From: Lucinisca nassula
Taxonomy: Eukaryota > Mollusca > Bivalvia > Lucinida > Lucinidae
Reading direction: 5' to 3'
Assembly (NCBI GenBank): GCA_963580285.1
Contig: OY757011.1
Location: 160,815,908 to 160,879,907, forward strand
Length of the DNA stretch: 64,000 nt
Under the pieces are notes generated by a model. That model was given only the letters and a program-made list of their open reading frames with translations. It was not told where the DNA came from and did not search any database. The translations under genes and the position numbers were made by a program. Shown here piece by piece: positions 9,951 to 20,641 of this stretch; positions within the stretch are counted from its first letter, which is position 1; each line of letters begins with the position of its first letter.

Positions 9951-11045
9951 CAAGAGGTCCATGATGGCCCTGGATCGCTCATCTGATCTATAGTGTAACA
10001 AGTGGGCCCCGGGGAGGGCCATTTTTGACCCCATGGCTATAATTTGCAGAATCTTGGCAGAGGTCTACAAGGTGAAGCTTCATACCAAATAGTAAAGCCC
10101 TTAGCCTTCTGGTTTCAGACAAGAAGATTTTAAAATGTTTTCCTTATATAAGTCTATATAAAAACCACTGGGCTCCGGGGCAAGGCCATTTTTGGCCCCA
10201 GGGCTATAATTTTAACAATCTTGGTAGAGGTCCACAAGACGAAGTTTTATACCAAATATATCAAACACCTTGGTCTTCTGGTTTCAGACTTTCAAAGGTT
10301 TTCCCTACAGAAGTCTATGTAAAACAAGTTGGCCGCCGGGCGAGGCCATTTTTGGCCCCAGGCTATAATTTGAACAATCATGAAAGAGGTCCACTAGATA
10401 AACTTTATACTAAATATCAAAGACCTTGGCCTTCTGGTTTCAAACAAGAAGATTTTCAACGGTTTTGCCATATAAAAGTCAATGTATAACCAGTAAGACC
10501 CAGGTTGGGAATGTTTTTGCCCCAGGTCCATAATTTTAATAATCTTGATAAAGGTCCACAAGACCAAACTTCATGCCAAACATCAAAGACCTGAGCCTTC
10601 TGGTTTGATACAAAAAGATTTTTAAAAAAAGTCCCTATGTAAGTCTATGTAGAGCATGTGGGCCTCGCAGCAGAGCCATTTTTGTCCCCATGCCTACAAT
10701 ATGAACAAACTTGAAAGTGGTCGACTAGACGAAGCTTCATACCAAATATCAAAGACCTGAGCCATCTGGTCTCATACAAAAATTTCTTAAAAAATTTCCC
10801 TATGTAAGTCTACGTAGAGCATGTGGGCCCCGCAGCGGGGCCATTTTTGTCCTTATCCCTATAATATGAACAAACATGAAAGAGGTCCATTAGACGAAGC
10901 TTCATACCAAATATCAAAGACAAGTGGGCCTTGTGGTTTCAGAGAAGTAGATTTTTCATTAAAAAAATCTATTTTTGCCTCCTGTGACCTTGATGTGCAA
11001 TGGACCGGAACCATTTGAACAACATGGGTGACCTTATAATCGGTC
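9951..11045 (+). mobile_element. HINE-like element B1 (truncated 3' end)
   Basis: The 5' hairpin module CAAGAGGTCCATGATGGCCC and GATCGCTCATCTG are followed by about six ~165 bp units with TATAATTTGAACAATCTTG and GGTCCACTAGA motifs. The end block CGGACCGGAACCATTTGAA is present, but the terminal stem-loop is missing. Same family as the 47.8-54.8 kb array. Confidence 0.65.
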
Positions 11046-11071
11046 AATTAAAATCATATCATGTTAAATGC

Positions 11072-11216
11072 CCGCCTGAGCTCTAGCGAGCATAGTGGCC
11101 CATGGGAACGGAAGGTCAGATGGTTTTTCTCCGGGTGCTCCGGTTTTCGCCCACCTCTGATTAACGATCAACTCGATATGAGTGAAATAATCTTTAAAGG
11201 GCCGTAAAACCAAAAC

Positions 11217-11248
<32 letters not shown>
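11072..11248 (+). mobile_element. SINE-like family T, copy 1, with A30 tail
   Basis: Body with CCGGGTGCTCCGGTTTTCGC, CCACCTCTGATTAACGATC and the end block AAAGGGCCGTAAAACC, followed by about 30 A. Inverted relatives lie at 41626 and 57548. Confidence 0.7.
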
Positions 11249-11269
11249 GATGGTTATATAAATATGTTC

Positions 11270-11840
11270 CACATTATACAATAGGGTCTATGTTTCTTCA
11301 TGCCCCGAATAATGGATTTCAGTGTGTTTTTTATGTAAATATTTGCATTTTTCGTACCCCACGAAATGATACTTTTTACATATTTAAAAATTTTATTTTT
11401 TTCCTGTAGTTAACTTAGACCCATATGTCATTTTTTACAGCAAAACATTTTCAAGATTCCTAACCACTAACTTTTTAAAAAATTATTCCCGTTTTCCGCG
11501 TTTTTTGTCAATTTTTCCAAATTTGTACCCCAAAATAGACAATTTTTCGTACACGTATGAAGCTGAAATTTTTTCTATTGCTACTTGACACCAGTAAATC
11601 AATGTCTGGCTATTTAAAGCAATTTGGTGTGATTTCTTGAAAATTTTATGAATTAATTCCTGTTTTCGGCGATTCTTATTCAAATTTCAAACATTTCACC
11701 CCAAAAAATCATTTTTGCCAGGGAATATTTTTGGGGATTTTTTTCCTGTAAGTCAGGACACCTCACTGATTTTGAAAATAGTGAAAACCCTTCTGAAGGA
11801 ATTTGTTTGAGGTTCAATACTATTTTGACTGGCCTAATAT
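11270..11840 (-). repeat. Right arm of the ~600 bp dispersed inverted repeat
   Basis: The complement of this region matches 6745-7335, ending with CAAACAAATTCCTTC on the minus strand. Together the arms bracket about 3.9 kb containing the two HINE-like blocks. Confidence 0.7.
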
Positions 11841-11896
11841 GTCAACGCGATACCTTGTTCAAGACATCCGATAAGTTAATAAATCAAATAAATACC

Positions 11897-12110
11897 TGTT
11901 CTGTTCAGATATATGCAGTGACTGCCATGTTGTTTACAATCTCCAGGAAATGATTTGTCGGTGCCATGGTAAACTTTCATCCCTCCAAATTCATCCCGCC
12001 TTTTTACGGCGTAGCCGTTATATTTTTGCTTTTGTCCTACATTTTTCGTTATTCCATTGGTCAGTAAAACCACATGTCCAAGGATATGACCATTTCATTG
12101 GTCAATGATT
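11897..12110 (-). promoter_or_regulatory. Possible promoter and 5' exon with two CCAAT boxes
   Basis: On the minus strand two ACCAATGRAAT boxes (plus-strand ATTGGT at about 12057 and 12099) lie 40 bp apart. They precede about 150 bp of low-repeat sequence ending in CAGAACAG with a GTATTT donor at 11896. The EF-hand-like gene lies downstream on the same strand, and its first coding exon needs an upstream exon. This could be it. There is no RNA evidence; the open frame through the segment may be chance. Confidence 0.3.
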
Positions 12111-12339
12111 TGCATAAATAAATCTACTAAAAAAACACGACAGTTTACCGAAGTTTTAAACTAAGAAATGTTTCATTTTTTATGTGAGACATGAATGAAA
12201 AATATATACAGTTTCGGCTTGCTCACCGTCTTGTCCTTTGATGACCATACGTCATATGTATAATTGTGTTTCTAGTGAATTCTGAAACTGCTGCGGTGAA
12301 TAGCTATTTTGACCTAATTTCACGTGGTTGGTCTATATA

Positions 12340-12409
12340 GCGAAAGGAACCATTTCGCGAAAGGAAGGTTCCTTTCGCGAAAGGAAGAATTTTCTGCGAA
12401 AGGAATTGT
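12340..12409. repeat. Cluster of GCGAAAGGAA motifs
   Basis: Four GCGAAAGGAA copies occur in 70 bp. Two lie inside TTTCGCGAAA palindromes, and GGAACC / GGTTCC are inverted. The flanks 12120-12339 show nothing else. Confidence 0.6.
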
Positions 12410-12410
12410 T

Positions 12411-12552
12411 TGTTTGATTTGAGGTTTAACGTTCCCATCAACACTGTGTAGGTAATTTTGGAGACGTTGCTTCCAAGTTTGTGGAACTTTTACCCGACAT
12501 TGAGATAAAATGACACCTCAAGCCCTGTTGCCCAATGAAACCAATAAAGAGA
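12411..12552 (-). mobile_element. SINE-like family S, copy 3 (5'-truncated)
   Basis: Tail side at left (TTGTTTGTTTGATTTGAGG), then the body to CAATGAAACCAATA. The head half is absent, consistent with 5' truncation on the minus strand. Confidence 0.7.
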
Positions 12553-13192
12553 TATAGCATGAAAAAAATGTAATAATCGCATTACAAATTGACAGATGTT
12601 TAATTTACAATATATGCCCAATAAAAGTTGCAGTGTATCATTTGTCTTCAGCATACTTTATGTCCTCCATTTTAACACAAAATGGACATTTTCGAATATC
12701 ATTAATGTTATATCAATTCTGAAAAGGAATATGTGTAATTTGAGTTTTAATTAGGTGCACATAAGATCAAGTTTCCGTCCGTTTGTCTGCTCGTCCGTTT
12801 GTTCGTCCGTCTTTGCGTTTACGTTCACCATGGCGACAACCCTAAAATGTTAACCCTAGAATTTGTGTTCAAAAACAGTAAATGATAAAGTTTTCTTATT
12901 TGTTGTGCATATACTTGAGATCATAAATGAAATGAGGTCATGTTTTTAACCTTGACCTTTAACATTGACCTTAGCTCAAACAGGCGGGAGACCGCCCTCT
13001 GCAAAGCTATTTTACCTCGCGTGACATCTGAATTGTTTGAATACAGAAAACCAGTTCATAGCTAGACAACTGTTGCTGTCACTATTGTAGCTCATATTTC
13101 TAAACAACTTTCCAATTAAATCTACGCCGCATATCTTTTTTAAAGATATTTCTTGTTTCCGATGCGATAGTGATCGCGCAATTGTATTTTTT
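12553..13192. other. Mixed sequence with HINE-end debris
   Basis: 12553-12760 shows no feature. 12776-12818 is rich in CCGTCCGTTTGTC repeats, like the GACGGACG tracts near HINE 3' ends. 12900-13000 has AGGTCA-like bits (GACCTTTAACATTGACC). No exon is supported. Confidence 0.4.
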
Positions 13193-13860
13193 AGCTCACC
13201 TGTCACGTAGTGGTGAGCTTTTGTGATCACATTTTGTCCGTCGTGCGTGCGTACGTGCGTCGTAAACAATTTCAAATAAGTATATCTCTAATACCTTAAT
13301 TAATTATGGCCAGTCTTGATCAAATTTCATGAGAAGCATCATCAGGCAGGGGGAAAGGCTGCATTAGGTGTATGAATGTCATTTGACGTGTCACCAGTAA
13401 CAATTCTGATTCTGATGAGGTTTTTGGGCTGATCGGACTGGAATTCTGCTTGCCATGGCAACATATAGCTCCCATAGACTTACAATGGGAAAAACTTAAA
13501 ACATCTTATTCTCTGAAACCATAGGGCCCAGAGCTTTGATAATCAGCTTGTAGCAACGTCTAGTGGTCACCTACACAAATCCTGCCAGTCATGCCCCTGT
13601 GGTCCAAATTGGCCACATCCAGGGACCCTTAGCTCCCACAGATTTATTATGAAAAAAAAAAAACAACTTAAAAAATCTTCTCTGAAATCATGAAGCACAG
13701 TACTTAGATATTTAGTCACCTACATAAATCCGGCATACCATACCCCTGGGGCCAATATTGGCCACGCCCCGGGGCTCATCAGCTCCCTTAGACCTATAAG
13801 AGGAAAAACTAAAAAAAATTATCTTCTCTGAAACCACAGGGCCCAGAGCTTAGATATTTA

Positions 13861-13958
13861 GCATGTGAGTGCGTGAGTGAGTGTTTGAGTTTTACGTCCC
13901 ACCAACAGCTAAGGTCATACGGAGACGGGACATTGGTTTAAAGACTCATCCGAAAGTC
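13861..13958 (-). mobile_element. SINE family W, copy 2 (3' half)
   Basis: Left-to-right it reads GAGTGTTTGAGTTTTACGTC, CCACCAACAGCTAAGGTCAT and ATCCGAAAGTCTG, the complement of the family's 3' half. It sits inside a HINE core unit, so it inserted later. Confidence 0.65.
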
Positions 13959-14710
13959 TGAATATTTAGCATGTAGCAACGGCAAGTGGTCACCTACATA
14001 AATCCTGCCAATCATGCCCCTGGGGTCCTAATGGGCCACGCCCCGGGGCCCCTTAGACTCATTTTGTAAAAAAGCTTTAAAAATCTTCTTATCTGAAACT
14101 ATGAAGCACAGTGTTTAGATATTTAGTAACTAGCAACATAAAATAGTCACCTAAATAAATCCTACTAACCCTGCCCCTGGGGTCAAAATTGGCCACGCCC
14201 ATTGGCCCATTAGCTCCCATAGATTTATAATGGAAAAAAAAAACTTCAAAAATCGTCTTCTCTGAAACCATAAGGCCCAGAGCTTTGACATTTAGTATGT
14301 AGCAACGTCAAATGACCAACTACGTAAATCCTGCCAATTATGCCACTGGGATCCAAATTGGGCCACACCACAGGGCTTTTTAGCTCCCATAGACTTGCAG
14401 TTGGGAAAAACTTCAAAAATCTTCGTCTCTGAAACCGCAGGGCCAGAACTTAAATATATAGCCTGTAGCAACATCAAGTGGTCACCTACATAAATCCCGC
14501 CAACCATGCCCCTGGGGTCAAATTTGGCAACGCCCATGGGCCCATTAGCTCCCATAGACTTATAATGGAAAAAAAACTTCAAAAATCTTATCCTCTGAAA
14601 CATAGATATTTAATATGTAGCAACATGAAATGGTCAACGTAATAAATCCTGCCAGCCATGCCCCTTGGGTCAAAATTGGTCACGCCCATGGACCCATTAG
14701 CTACCATAGA

Positions 14711-14744
<34 letters not shown>

Positions 14745-15271
14745 ACCTTAAAGTGAAAATAAAACTTCAAAAATCTTCTTCTCTGAAACCATAGGGCCCA
14801 GAGCTAAGGTATTTACATGCAGCAATGTCGAGTGGTCGCCTACATTAATCCTGCCAATCATGCCCCTGGAGTCCAAATTGGCCAAAATCCTGTGGTCCTT
14901 TATCTCCAATAAACTTGCAATGGTAAAAAAAAGCTTCAACATCTTCTCTGAAACCATGAAGTGCAAACCTAAGATATTTAGTATTTAGCAACAAAAAATG
15001 GTCGCCTACATAAATCCTGCCAACCATGCCCTTTGGGCAAAAACTGGCCACACCCAAGGACTCGTTAGCTCAAAAATCTTCTTCTCTAAAACTATAAGGC
15101 CCAGAGCTTAGATATTTAGTATGTAGCAATGTCAAGTGGTCTCCTACATAAATCCTGCCAACCATACCCATGGAGTTCGAATTGGCCATGTCCCAGAGCT
15201 CCTTAGCACCCATAGACTTATAATGGATTAACTTCAAAAATCTTCTTCTCAGAAACCACACGGCCCAGATT

Positions 15272-15568
15272 TTTATTGATTTGAGGTTTAACATCCCCGT
15301 CAACACAGTGTAGATCATTTTGGAGACAGCCGTTGCTTCCAGTTTTGTGGGACTTTTACCCGACATTGAGATGTTATGACATCTTAAGCCCTGCCGCTCA
15401 ATGAAACCAATAGGGTTTATATGCATGGACGGTCCAACTGGCACCATTTTTCCTGGGCAGGCTTAGAACCTCTAAGCTGTTTACCAGAACTCATGTGTGG
15501 TCGGTTCCAGCTCTGCATGGAAGCACTATGAAGCCCAATCTATTTCTTCCAGCCCCGATGGGCAATCT
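15272..15568 (-). mobile_element. SINE-like family S, copy 4 (nested in A2)
   Basis: A nearly full-length tail-first copy from GATTTGAGGTTTAACATCC to CCAGCCCCGATGGGC. It interrupts the HINE-like element near its 5' end. Confidence 0.75.
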
Positions 15569-15623
15569 AAACATCACTAATGATTTTTTTGGTACACAGG
15601 TGAGCGATATAGGGCCATTTGGC

Positions 15624-15656
<33 letters not shown>

Positions 15657-15661
15657 CGCTT

Positions 15662-16505
15662 TTTAGCTCACCTGGGCGGAAGGCTCGAGAGGAGCTTATA
15701 GTATAGTGGGTCATCCGTCCGTTCATCGTCCGTTCGTCGACCGTCCGTCCACACTTTTGACCAGTTATATCTCTGCAACCTGTAGGCTGATCACAACCAT
15801 TTCTCTTAATGGGGCATTGAAGACATGAGCTTTTTTTCGAAATCGAACGAAAACTCTGGTTGCTATGGCAACCACACGGTCCCATAGACTTACAATGGGA
15901 AAATGCTTGCAATCACCGTAGTGCCTTAATTTTTGATCGGATCTTTCTGAAACTTAAATGTAAGGTGGCTGTGGACAAAAACTCGGATGAGTTCGAAAAC
16001 TGGCCAAGTCGGCTAATTTATCATAGAGTTACGTCCCTTTGATAGCAGAAAATGCATACTTTTGACCTTGTCAGCACCGTCGCCCCTTCAGTTTTGATCG
16101 GATTGTCCTGAAACTTACATACAAGTAAGTCAGGGTTAAATGCTCGGATAAGTTAGAAAACTAGCGATTTATGTCGATTACTTACGGAGTTATGTCACCT
16201 ACTTTGCTGAAAATTCTTTTTTTTTTTTTTTACCTTGTCACCACCGTAGCCCCTTCAGTTTTGACCGGATCATATTGAAACATACAAACAAGAAAGGCAG
16301 TGATAAAAGCTCGGATGAGTTCGAAAACTGGCATGGTCGGCCTAACTATCATAGAGTTATGTCCCCGTTGATTTCAGAAAATGCCTATTTTGACCTTGTC
16401 ATCACTGCAGCCCCTTCACTTTCTATCGCATCTTCTAGAAACTTACATGTAAGTAAGTCAGGGATAAATGCTTGGATGAGTTCGAAAACTGATGATGTCA
16501 GCCTA
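15662..16505 (-). mobile_element. HINE-like element K (inverted, ~165 bp core)
   Basis: The left edge AGCTCACCTGGGCGGAAGG is a 3' terminus on the minus strand, and GTCCGTCCGT tracts follow it. Four ~165 bp units carry TTTTGATCGGAT, CTCGGATGAGTTCGAAAACT and TAGAGTTATGTC. This core is unrelated to cores A, B and G. T29 (15629-15657) separates it from A2. Confidence 0.6.
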
Positions 16506-16518
16506 TGTATAAACACGA

Positions 16519-16568
16519 AATCACCATCCTCATCATCATCAGCATCATCATCATCATCATCATCATCT
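16519..16568. repeat. (CAT)n microsatellite
   Basis: About 16 CAT/CATCAT units with minor interruptions. Apparent acidic or Ser-rich ORFs across it are artefacts of the repeat. Confidence 0.9.
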
Positions 16569-16608
16569 TTGAGATGACTTATACCATGTGAGTACCAAGA
16601 AGCTAAAA

Positions 16609-16848
16609 TGAGCCAGCGCATGACAAAACCTACAATAATACATGTGCGCCCAGCGAATACTCAGATCAGCCTGCGCATCCGCGCAGCCTGATCAGAGTCT
16701 TCGTTGTGCGCTCTAAGGATAGATAAGGACCCAGTGCTACTTCATGCAGCAAGAAAAGTCTCTGGTTAGACTATATGGATGCGCAGGCTGATCTGAGTCT
16801 TCGATGTGCGCACATGTCTTAGTGTAGGTTTTGCCGTGCGCTGGCTCA
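16609..16848. mobile_element. TIR MITE with 40-bp inverted ends
   Basis: The ends TGAGCCAGCGCATGACAAAA and the complementary TTTTGCCGTGCGCTGGCTCA extend to about 40 bp, reaching ACATGTGCGC. Inside, GATCAGCCTGCGCATCCGCG and inverted GATGCGCAGGCTGATCTGAG form a second hairpin. Non-coding, 240 bp. Confidence 0.75.
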
Positions 16849-16976
16849 AATGTCTTCTGCGGGAGAAATCAGACTGGAATTGATCTTGATCGTTCTCTGC
16901 AGGGTTGAGTTACTTGGAGATCCCTGGGGCTAGTCTGTGAGCTAGATGTAGCTGAGCAGGCCGGCGGGTATCGACC

Positions 16977-17112
16977 CATCTCGATGGCTCAGTGATAGAG
17001 CGTCCGCTTGGAGATTGGGAGGTCGCGGAGGCGATCCAAGGCCGTGCTATATCAATAAAGTAAAATGGTACTAGGAACTTCCCATTATCAATAAATGAAA
17101 TCATATAAATAT
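16977..17112 (+). mobile_element. Degenerate tRNA-derived SINE
   Basis: GATGGCTCAGTGATAGAGCG is A-box-like and GGCGATCCAAGG is a decayed B box. It resembles the 2514 copy and sits just upstream of the RT remnant. Confidence 0.45.
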
Positions 17113-17119
17113 CAGTTAA

Positions 17120-17858
17120 ATAAAGCAAATTCTTCTGATACAGAGTCCCCGTTTTTGGATTTACATCTATCTATTGTAGATGGGTTTGTTTCCTGCAAAA
17201 TTTATGATAAACGTGATGATTTTGATATCGATTGTACCTTTCTTGGATAGTGATATTCCTCGTGCGGCATCCTATGGCGTTTATATTTCGCAGTTAATTC
17301 GATTTGGAAGAGTGTCTAGTCATGTAACTGACTTCAACACTCATAATAAATTGTTAACTGCTAAACTTCTTAATCAGGGTTATCAGTATCAAAAACTATG
17401 CAAAGCGTTTTCTAAATTTTGTAGACGTCATTCCGATTAAATTCCAAAATGCAATGTTGGACTTAAATCTCTTCTGCAACAAGGTCTATCGAAACCCGAA
17501 TTTAATGGTGACTTAGAATATAAATTCAGAAAAATACATACTTGCAATGACTTCAGTACCCAATTTCGTAAAATCATTTGTCGTTATAAAAAGATTCTGT
17601 ATAACATAAATGTTATACGACAGACTGCATGCATGGTAGTTAATCCAATCACGGTTGATTGCATGGTTGAGCATGTTTGTGTTTCTTTCCCTTCGTGTCT
17701 CTGATGGGAGCCGTGGGTTAATTGTGTCAATTCCTGACCATTGCCTTCACTTCTATTTTGCTTCCCTCTTTAAATTCACAGCCGGTGGGTCAGACCTAAG
17801 ATTCTATGACGGTTCCAACGTAAAGGCCTACTTAGAATTAAAATCAAATTTTATGTAA
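17120..17858 (+). pseudogene. Reverse-transcriptase C-terminal remnant (Penelope-like or similar)
   Basis: A plus-strand frame encodes SPFLDLHLSI, then a frameshift near 17240. It continues SYGVYISQLIRFGRVSSHVT and KLLTAKLLNQGYQYQKL to 17440. A stop (TAA) follows and the same frame goes on with VGLKSLLQQGLSKPEF and QTACMVVNPITVD to about 17665. A small insert separates this from FASLFKFTAGG at 17735. The FLDL and YISQLxR motifs are typical of the post-catalytic RT region in Penelope-like or related retroelements. The catalytic YxDD part is not present, so the copy is dead. Confidence 0.65.
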
Positions 17859-18420
17859 TGTTAGTTGGTACCTGATGCTCGGTCTCTGGTCGGACCCATC
17901 AGAGTCTAACTGTTGGTTTTCTTTTGCATCAGCATTTCAGTTATTTCTCTCTGTCGAGTCCTCATCGTTGTTTCATGTCTGTGGTTATTTGATTTTTGTG
18001 TTCTCGGACATGCTGCACTGATAGTTAGGAAGCCTTTATGCGGACTGAACAATTTGTTTGTCTAAATCGCGACGGAAGTAAGGGCGAAAACTGCGATCGC
18101 GTAAAATCGATTTAAGCACCCCCCACCCCCCAACCTGGAATTCTTTTCCCTGACCGTTCCAAGGCGGTTCTTCTGTAGCGGTTAATTTTTGTTATATTCG
18201 TCTATGAGTGTGTGTATTGCTTATATCGTTTTGTTTTAGATAGCCAATTAGCCATTTTGTGGGAAAGTAATTGTCCTTTGGCTTTCCGCTACATGAGGGT
18301 CTAGTTATTTCATGTTTGTGTTTCTTTCCCTTTAGTGTCTCTGATGGTGGGAGGTGTGAGTTATTTGTATCGATTCCTGATCATTACTTTCACTTCTATG
18401 TTATCGAAATAGATGTGTTA
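17668..18420. repeat. Dispersed repeat R (also at 27650-27990)
   Basis: Two blocks share GTTTGTGTTTCTTTCCCTT and GTGTCTCTGATGG (17670-17755 and 18315-18410). The stretch 18060-18410, including AAATCGATTTAAGC, the C-rich run at 18119 and CCGTTCCAAGGCGGTTCTTC, matches the complement of 27650-27990. It appears to be the 3' region of a retroelement linked to the RT remnant (inference). Confidence 0.6.
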
Positions 18421-18607
18421 GTTGTTTTAATATGCAGCGGTAATTAAACCTTTTTTATCTTCATCTTTTCATGGTCGCAAATTCCCGCATGTTTTCTCGT
18501 GACGAAGCTTATATAATGGTTTCGAAACTTAATAAGTGCGATTGACATACTCTACAAAGATCCAGTCAGACAGGCTTACATACAGGAGGCGTGCGATTGG
18601 CGAGGAC

Positions 18608-18831
18608 ATACGGAGGATGAATAAACATTCAGGGGAGTCAACTCCTGCAAAAGTAGTTTGTCTCCCATGACAAGTGGGAGACTGCTTCTGAGGAGTAAAT
18701 TCTTTCCTTTATGAGAAGACTCTTTTGTTCAGAGGGGCTGAGTTTATAGGAAGGCCAAATGAAATTCACAAAAGTTGTCTCCTTTTGAAAAATAGTTAGA
18801 ACATTGTGACAGGCGTATCCATTCCCCTTAA
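18608..18831. mobile_element. TTAA-type MITE, decayed copy
   Basis: The right end GTATCCATTCCCCTTAA is intact. The left terminus is degraded, but GGGGAGTCAACTCCTGCAAA matches the intact copies at 34525 and 43678. The central palindrome is rearranged. Confidence 0.65.
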
Positions 18832-18996
18832 GACATTCTGCACACCTTTTTGGACAGAAAACAGATTTTCGTATTTATGAAGTTTTTGGTCTATCCTCTT
18901 CTATATAGAACAAAGTGAAGATCAGCGAAGACTGATCCAACTGAGGGTGAGTGCCGGACGGACCTGATGATACAATTTCCCTTAAATCGGCTCATC

Positions 18997-19219
18997 ATTA
19001 TGAAAACATGCCTATTCAAACATATTCACAATTTTAACACACACATGAGATTCAAAATAGATTGTGGATACTCGTTATCTAGAACCGTATCGGCGAGGCG
19101 GTTCAATCGAGTACCCACAATCTATTTTGAGCAGAAATAGGACAACAAAGTAAATCCCTGTTTTTTCTATATAAAAGTGGGGTTTAAGGGGTTAAAATAT
19201 ATAGGCGTGTTTTCGTGAT
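18997..19219. mobile_element. MITE family Y, copy 2
   Basis: Left TGAAAACATGCCTATTCAAA, right TATAGGCGTGTTTTCGTGAT. The central palindrome around GATACTCG...CGAGTACCC has mismatched arms. The right half carries TATATAAAAGTGGGGTTTAA. Confidence 0.75.
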
Positions 19220-19525
19220 ATATAGTCTTGGACATCGGTCGAGAAAGAAAGAATACACCTCTAGCATATTTCTGGTAGACGTCGAAATCGATCGACATAA
19301 TGACTTCTGTCCTGAAATGCCACCACGTTAACAAGTCCCTGTTATGAATTATCTTGCAAATCCCACTTTACATGTTGAAAGTTGGGGATTACATATGTAT
19401 ACAGAACTTTTCTTATTGCTTGCAAAACACATTATGGTACTTGTTAAAACCGCTTCTTTCCAAAGAGCACCAACAGTCTATGTTCGGAGTAAAATTTTAG
19501 AGCCACGATTAAACATATGCGTAAA

Positions 19526-19563
19526 AAAGCTAAGCGTACCGTACTATGGTATGCTTAGCTTTC
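19526..19563. repeat. Short hairpin
   Basis: AAAGCTAAGCGTACC and GGTATGCTTAGCTTT are inverted with an 8-nt loop. Other parts of 19220-19610 show no feature. Confidence 0.5.
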
Positions 19564-19611
19564 TCATATACATGCAAAGCGTATGGCAAGCCGTTTCATA
19601 ATTTATTCTAT

Positions 19612-19975
19612 GGATCAGGTTATTTAATATATCAGGTATCTTATATAAGTTATAAGATATCTATTATATTTTATTACATATATAATTGAGATATCTAATA
19701 TGGCAGTTAAGAGAGTGTCTTATTTCACATATAAGATAGCTTATATGCTATATAAGATAGCTTAACTGGCATATTAGATATCTGATATTGCAAATAGGAA
19801 ATCTTAATTGAAATATAACATATAAGATATCTCAATTAATAAATGAGATATAAGATATTTTATTTACTAAATAAGATATCTTATATAATATATCAGATAT
19901 CTAATATAGGAAATAAGATACATGTATCTTATATACCATATTAGATATCTGATATATTTGACTGAATTTATTAAT
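19612..19975. repeat. AT-rich GATATC/TATAAGATA repeat block
   Basis: Many interspersed copies of AGATATCT and TTATATAAGATA on both strands, with several local inverted pairs such as CAGTTAAGAGAG / CTTAACTG. Over 75% A+T by eye. Confidence 0.7.
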
Positions 19976-20194
19976 TCTATATATTATACACTTATAAGTC
20001 TTTTTTGGACTTCCGGTATTACAGTGGTTGGTTGATTGTTTTTATTTTAGCAGCATAATTTCATGATAAGCCCCGATAATTGTTAAAATTACATAACACA
20101 AATCCAAGGCCTCTATTCTGACAAAGGAGCCAATGGTCAAGCTGAGGTCTGATAATGCCGAAAGAACTGAAGCTGTGAGTTTACATTAGGGAGG

Positions 20195-20641
20195 ACTTAA
20201 CCAAGAAAAGAGGTGTTATTCTATAAAAGCCAGGCAGCCAAAAAAGCCAAACCCATCAAGGATGCATTCACACGTGATGGAGTCATGATTACCCGCATAC
20301 CATCAAACCTCTTGGTTGTGACCACTAATGATGATGAAAATGAAAAGAAAAACTGCTCTATGTATGACTTCGAAATGGATGATGACTGCAACTTACTTTC
20401 TATGGGGAAGTCAAGATCAAAACCTTCCTACTCTGCTATTGTTAAGTCGCCTAGAATGGTTATTTCAATGGACTGTCAAGCAACTAGCACATCTATACTT
20501 AATTCACAAACATCCAATCTTAATTTTGACGCTGAATCATTCCACGCGGAATCACCCAAGAAATTAAACTGTCTGGACCATGGATGGTGCAAGCAACTCA
20601 TATTAAGAAGTATACATGCTAATGTGAATCTGATTGTGTAA
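20195..20641 (+). pseudogene. Retroelement ORF1-like remnant
   Basis: The plus-strand frame contains AKKAKPIKDAFTRDGVMITR, a motif I associate with ORF1/gag-like proteins of invertebrate non-LTR elements. It is followed by an acidic NDDENEKK stretch and a stop at 20639-20641. The N-terminal part (LTKKRG in another frame, 20195-20212) is shifted. There is no zinc finger and no partner ORF2 in frame. An unrelated host exon cannot be excluded. Confidence 0.4.

Larger units (their letters stand above)
13193..15635 (-). mobile_element. HINE-like element A2 (inverted, ~160 bp core)
   Basis: Read on the minus strand, the 5' end is at 15635 (AGAGGGCCAAATGGCCCT hairpin, then TCGCTCACCTG). The 3' stem-loop is at 13220-13193 (AGCTCACCACTACGTGACAG then GTGAGCT). 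About twelve units carry GGCAGGATTTATGTAGG and CTAAATATCTAAGCTCTGG, the same core as A1 and A3. It is interrupted by SINE W (13861-13958) and SINE S (15272-15568). Apparent ORFs are chance frames of the tandem unit. Confidence 0.7.

Noticed and set aside
14292..15447. Minus-strand frames of 60-125 residues with repeated GANGPMGVA-like words
   Set aside because: Periodic translation of the HINE A2 core unit; frames are broken and shift between units.
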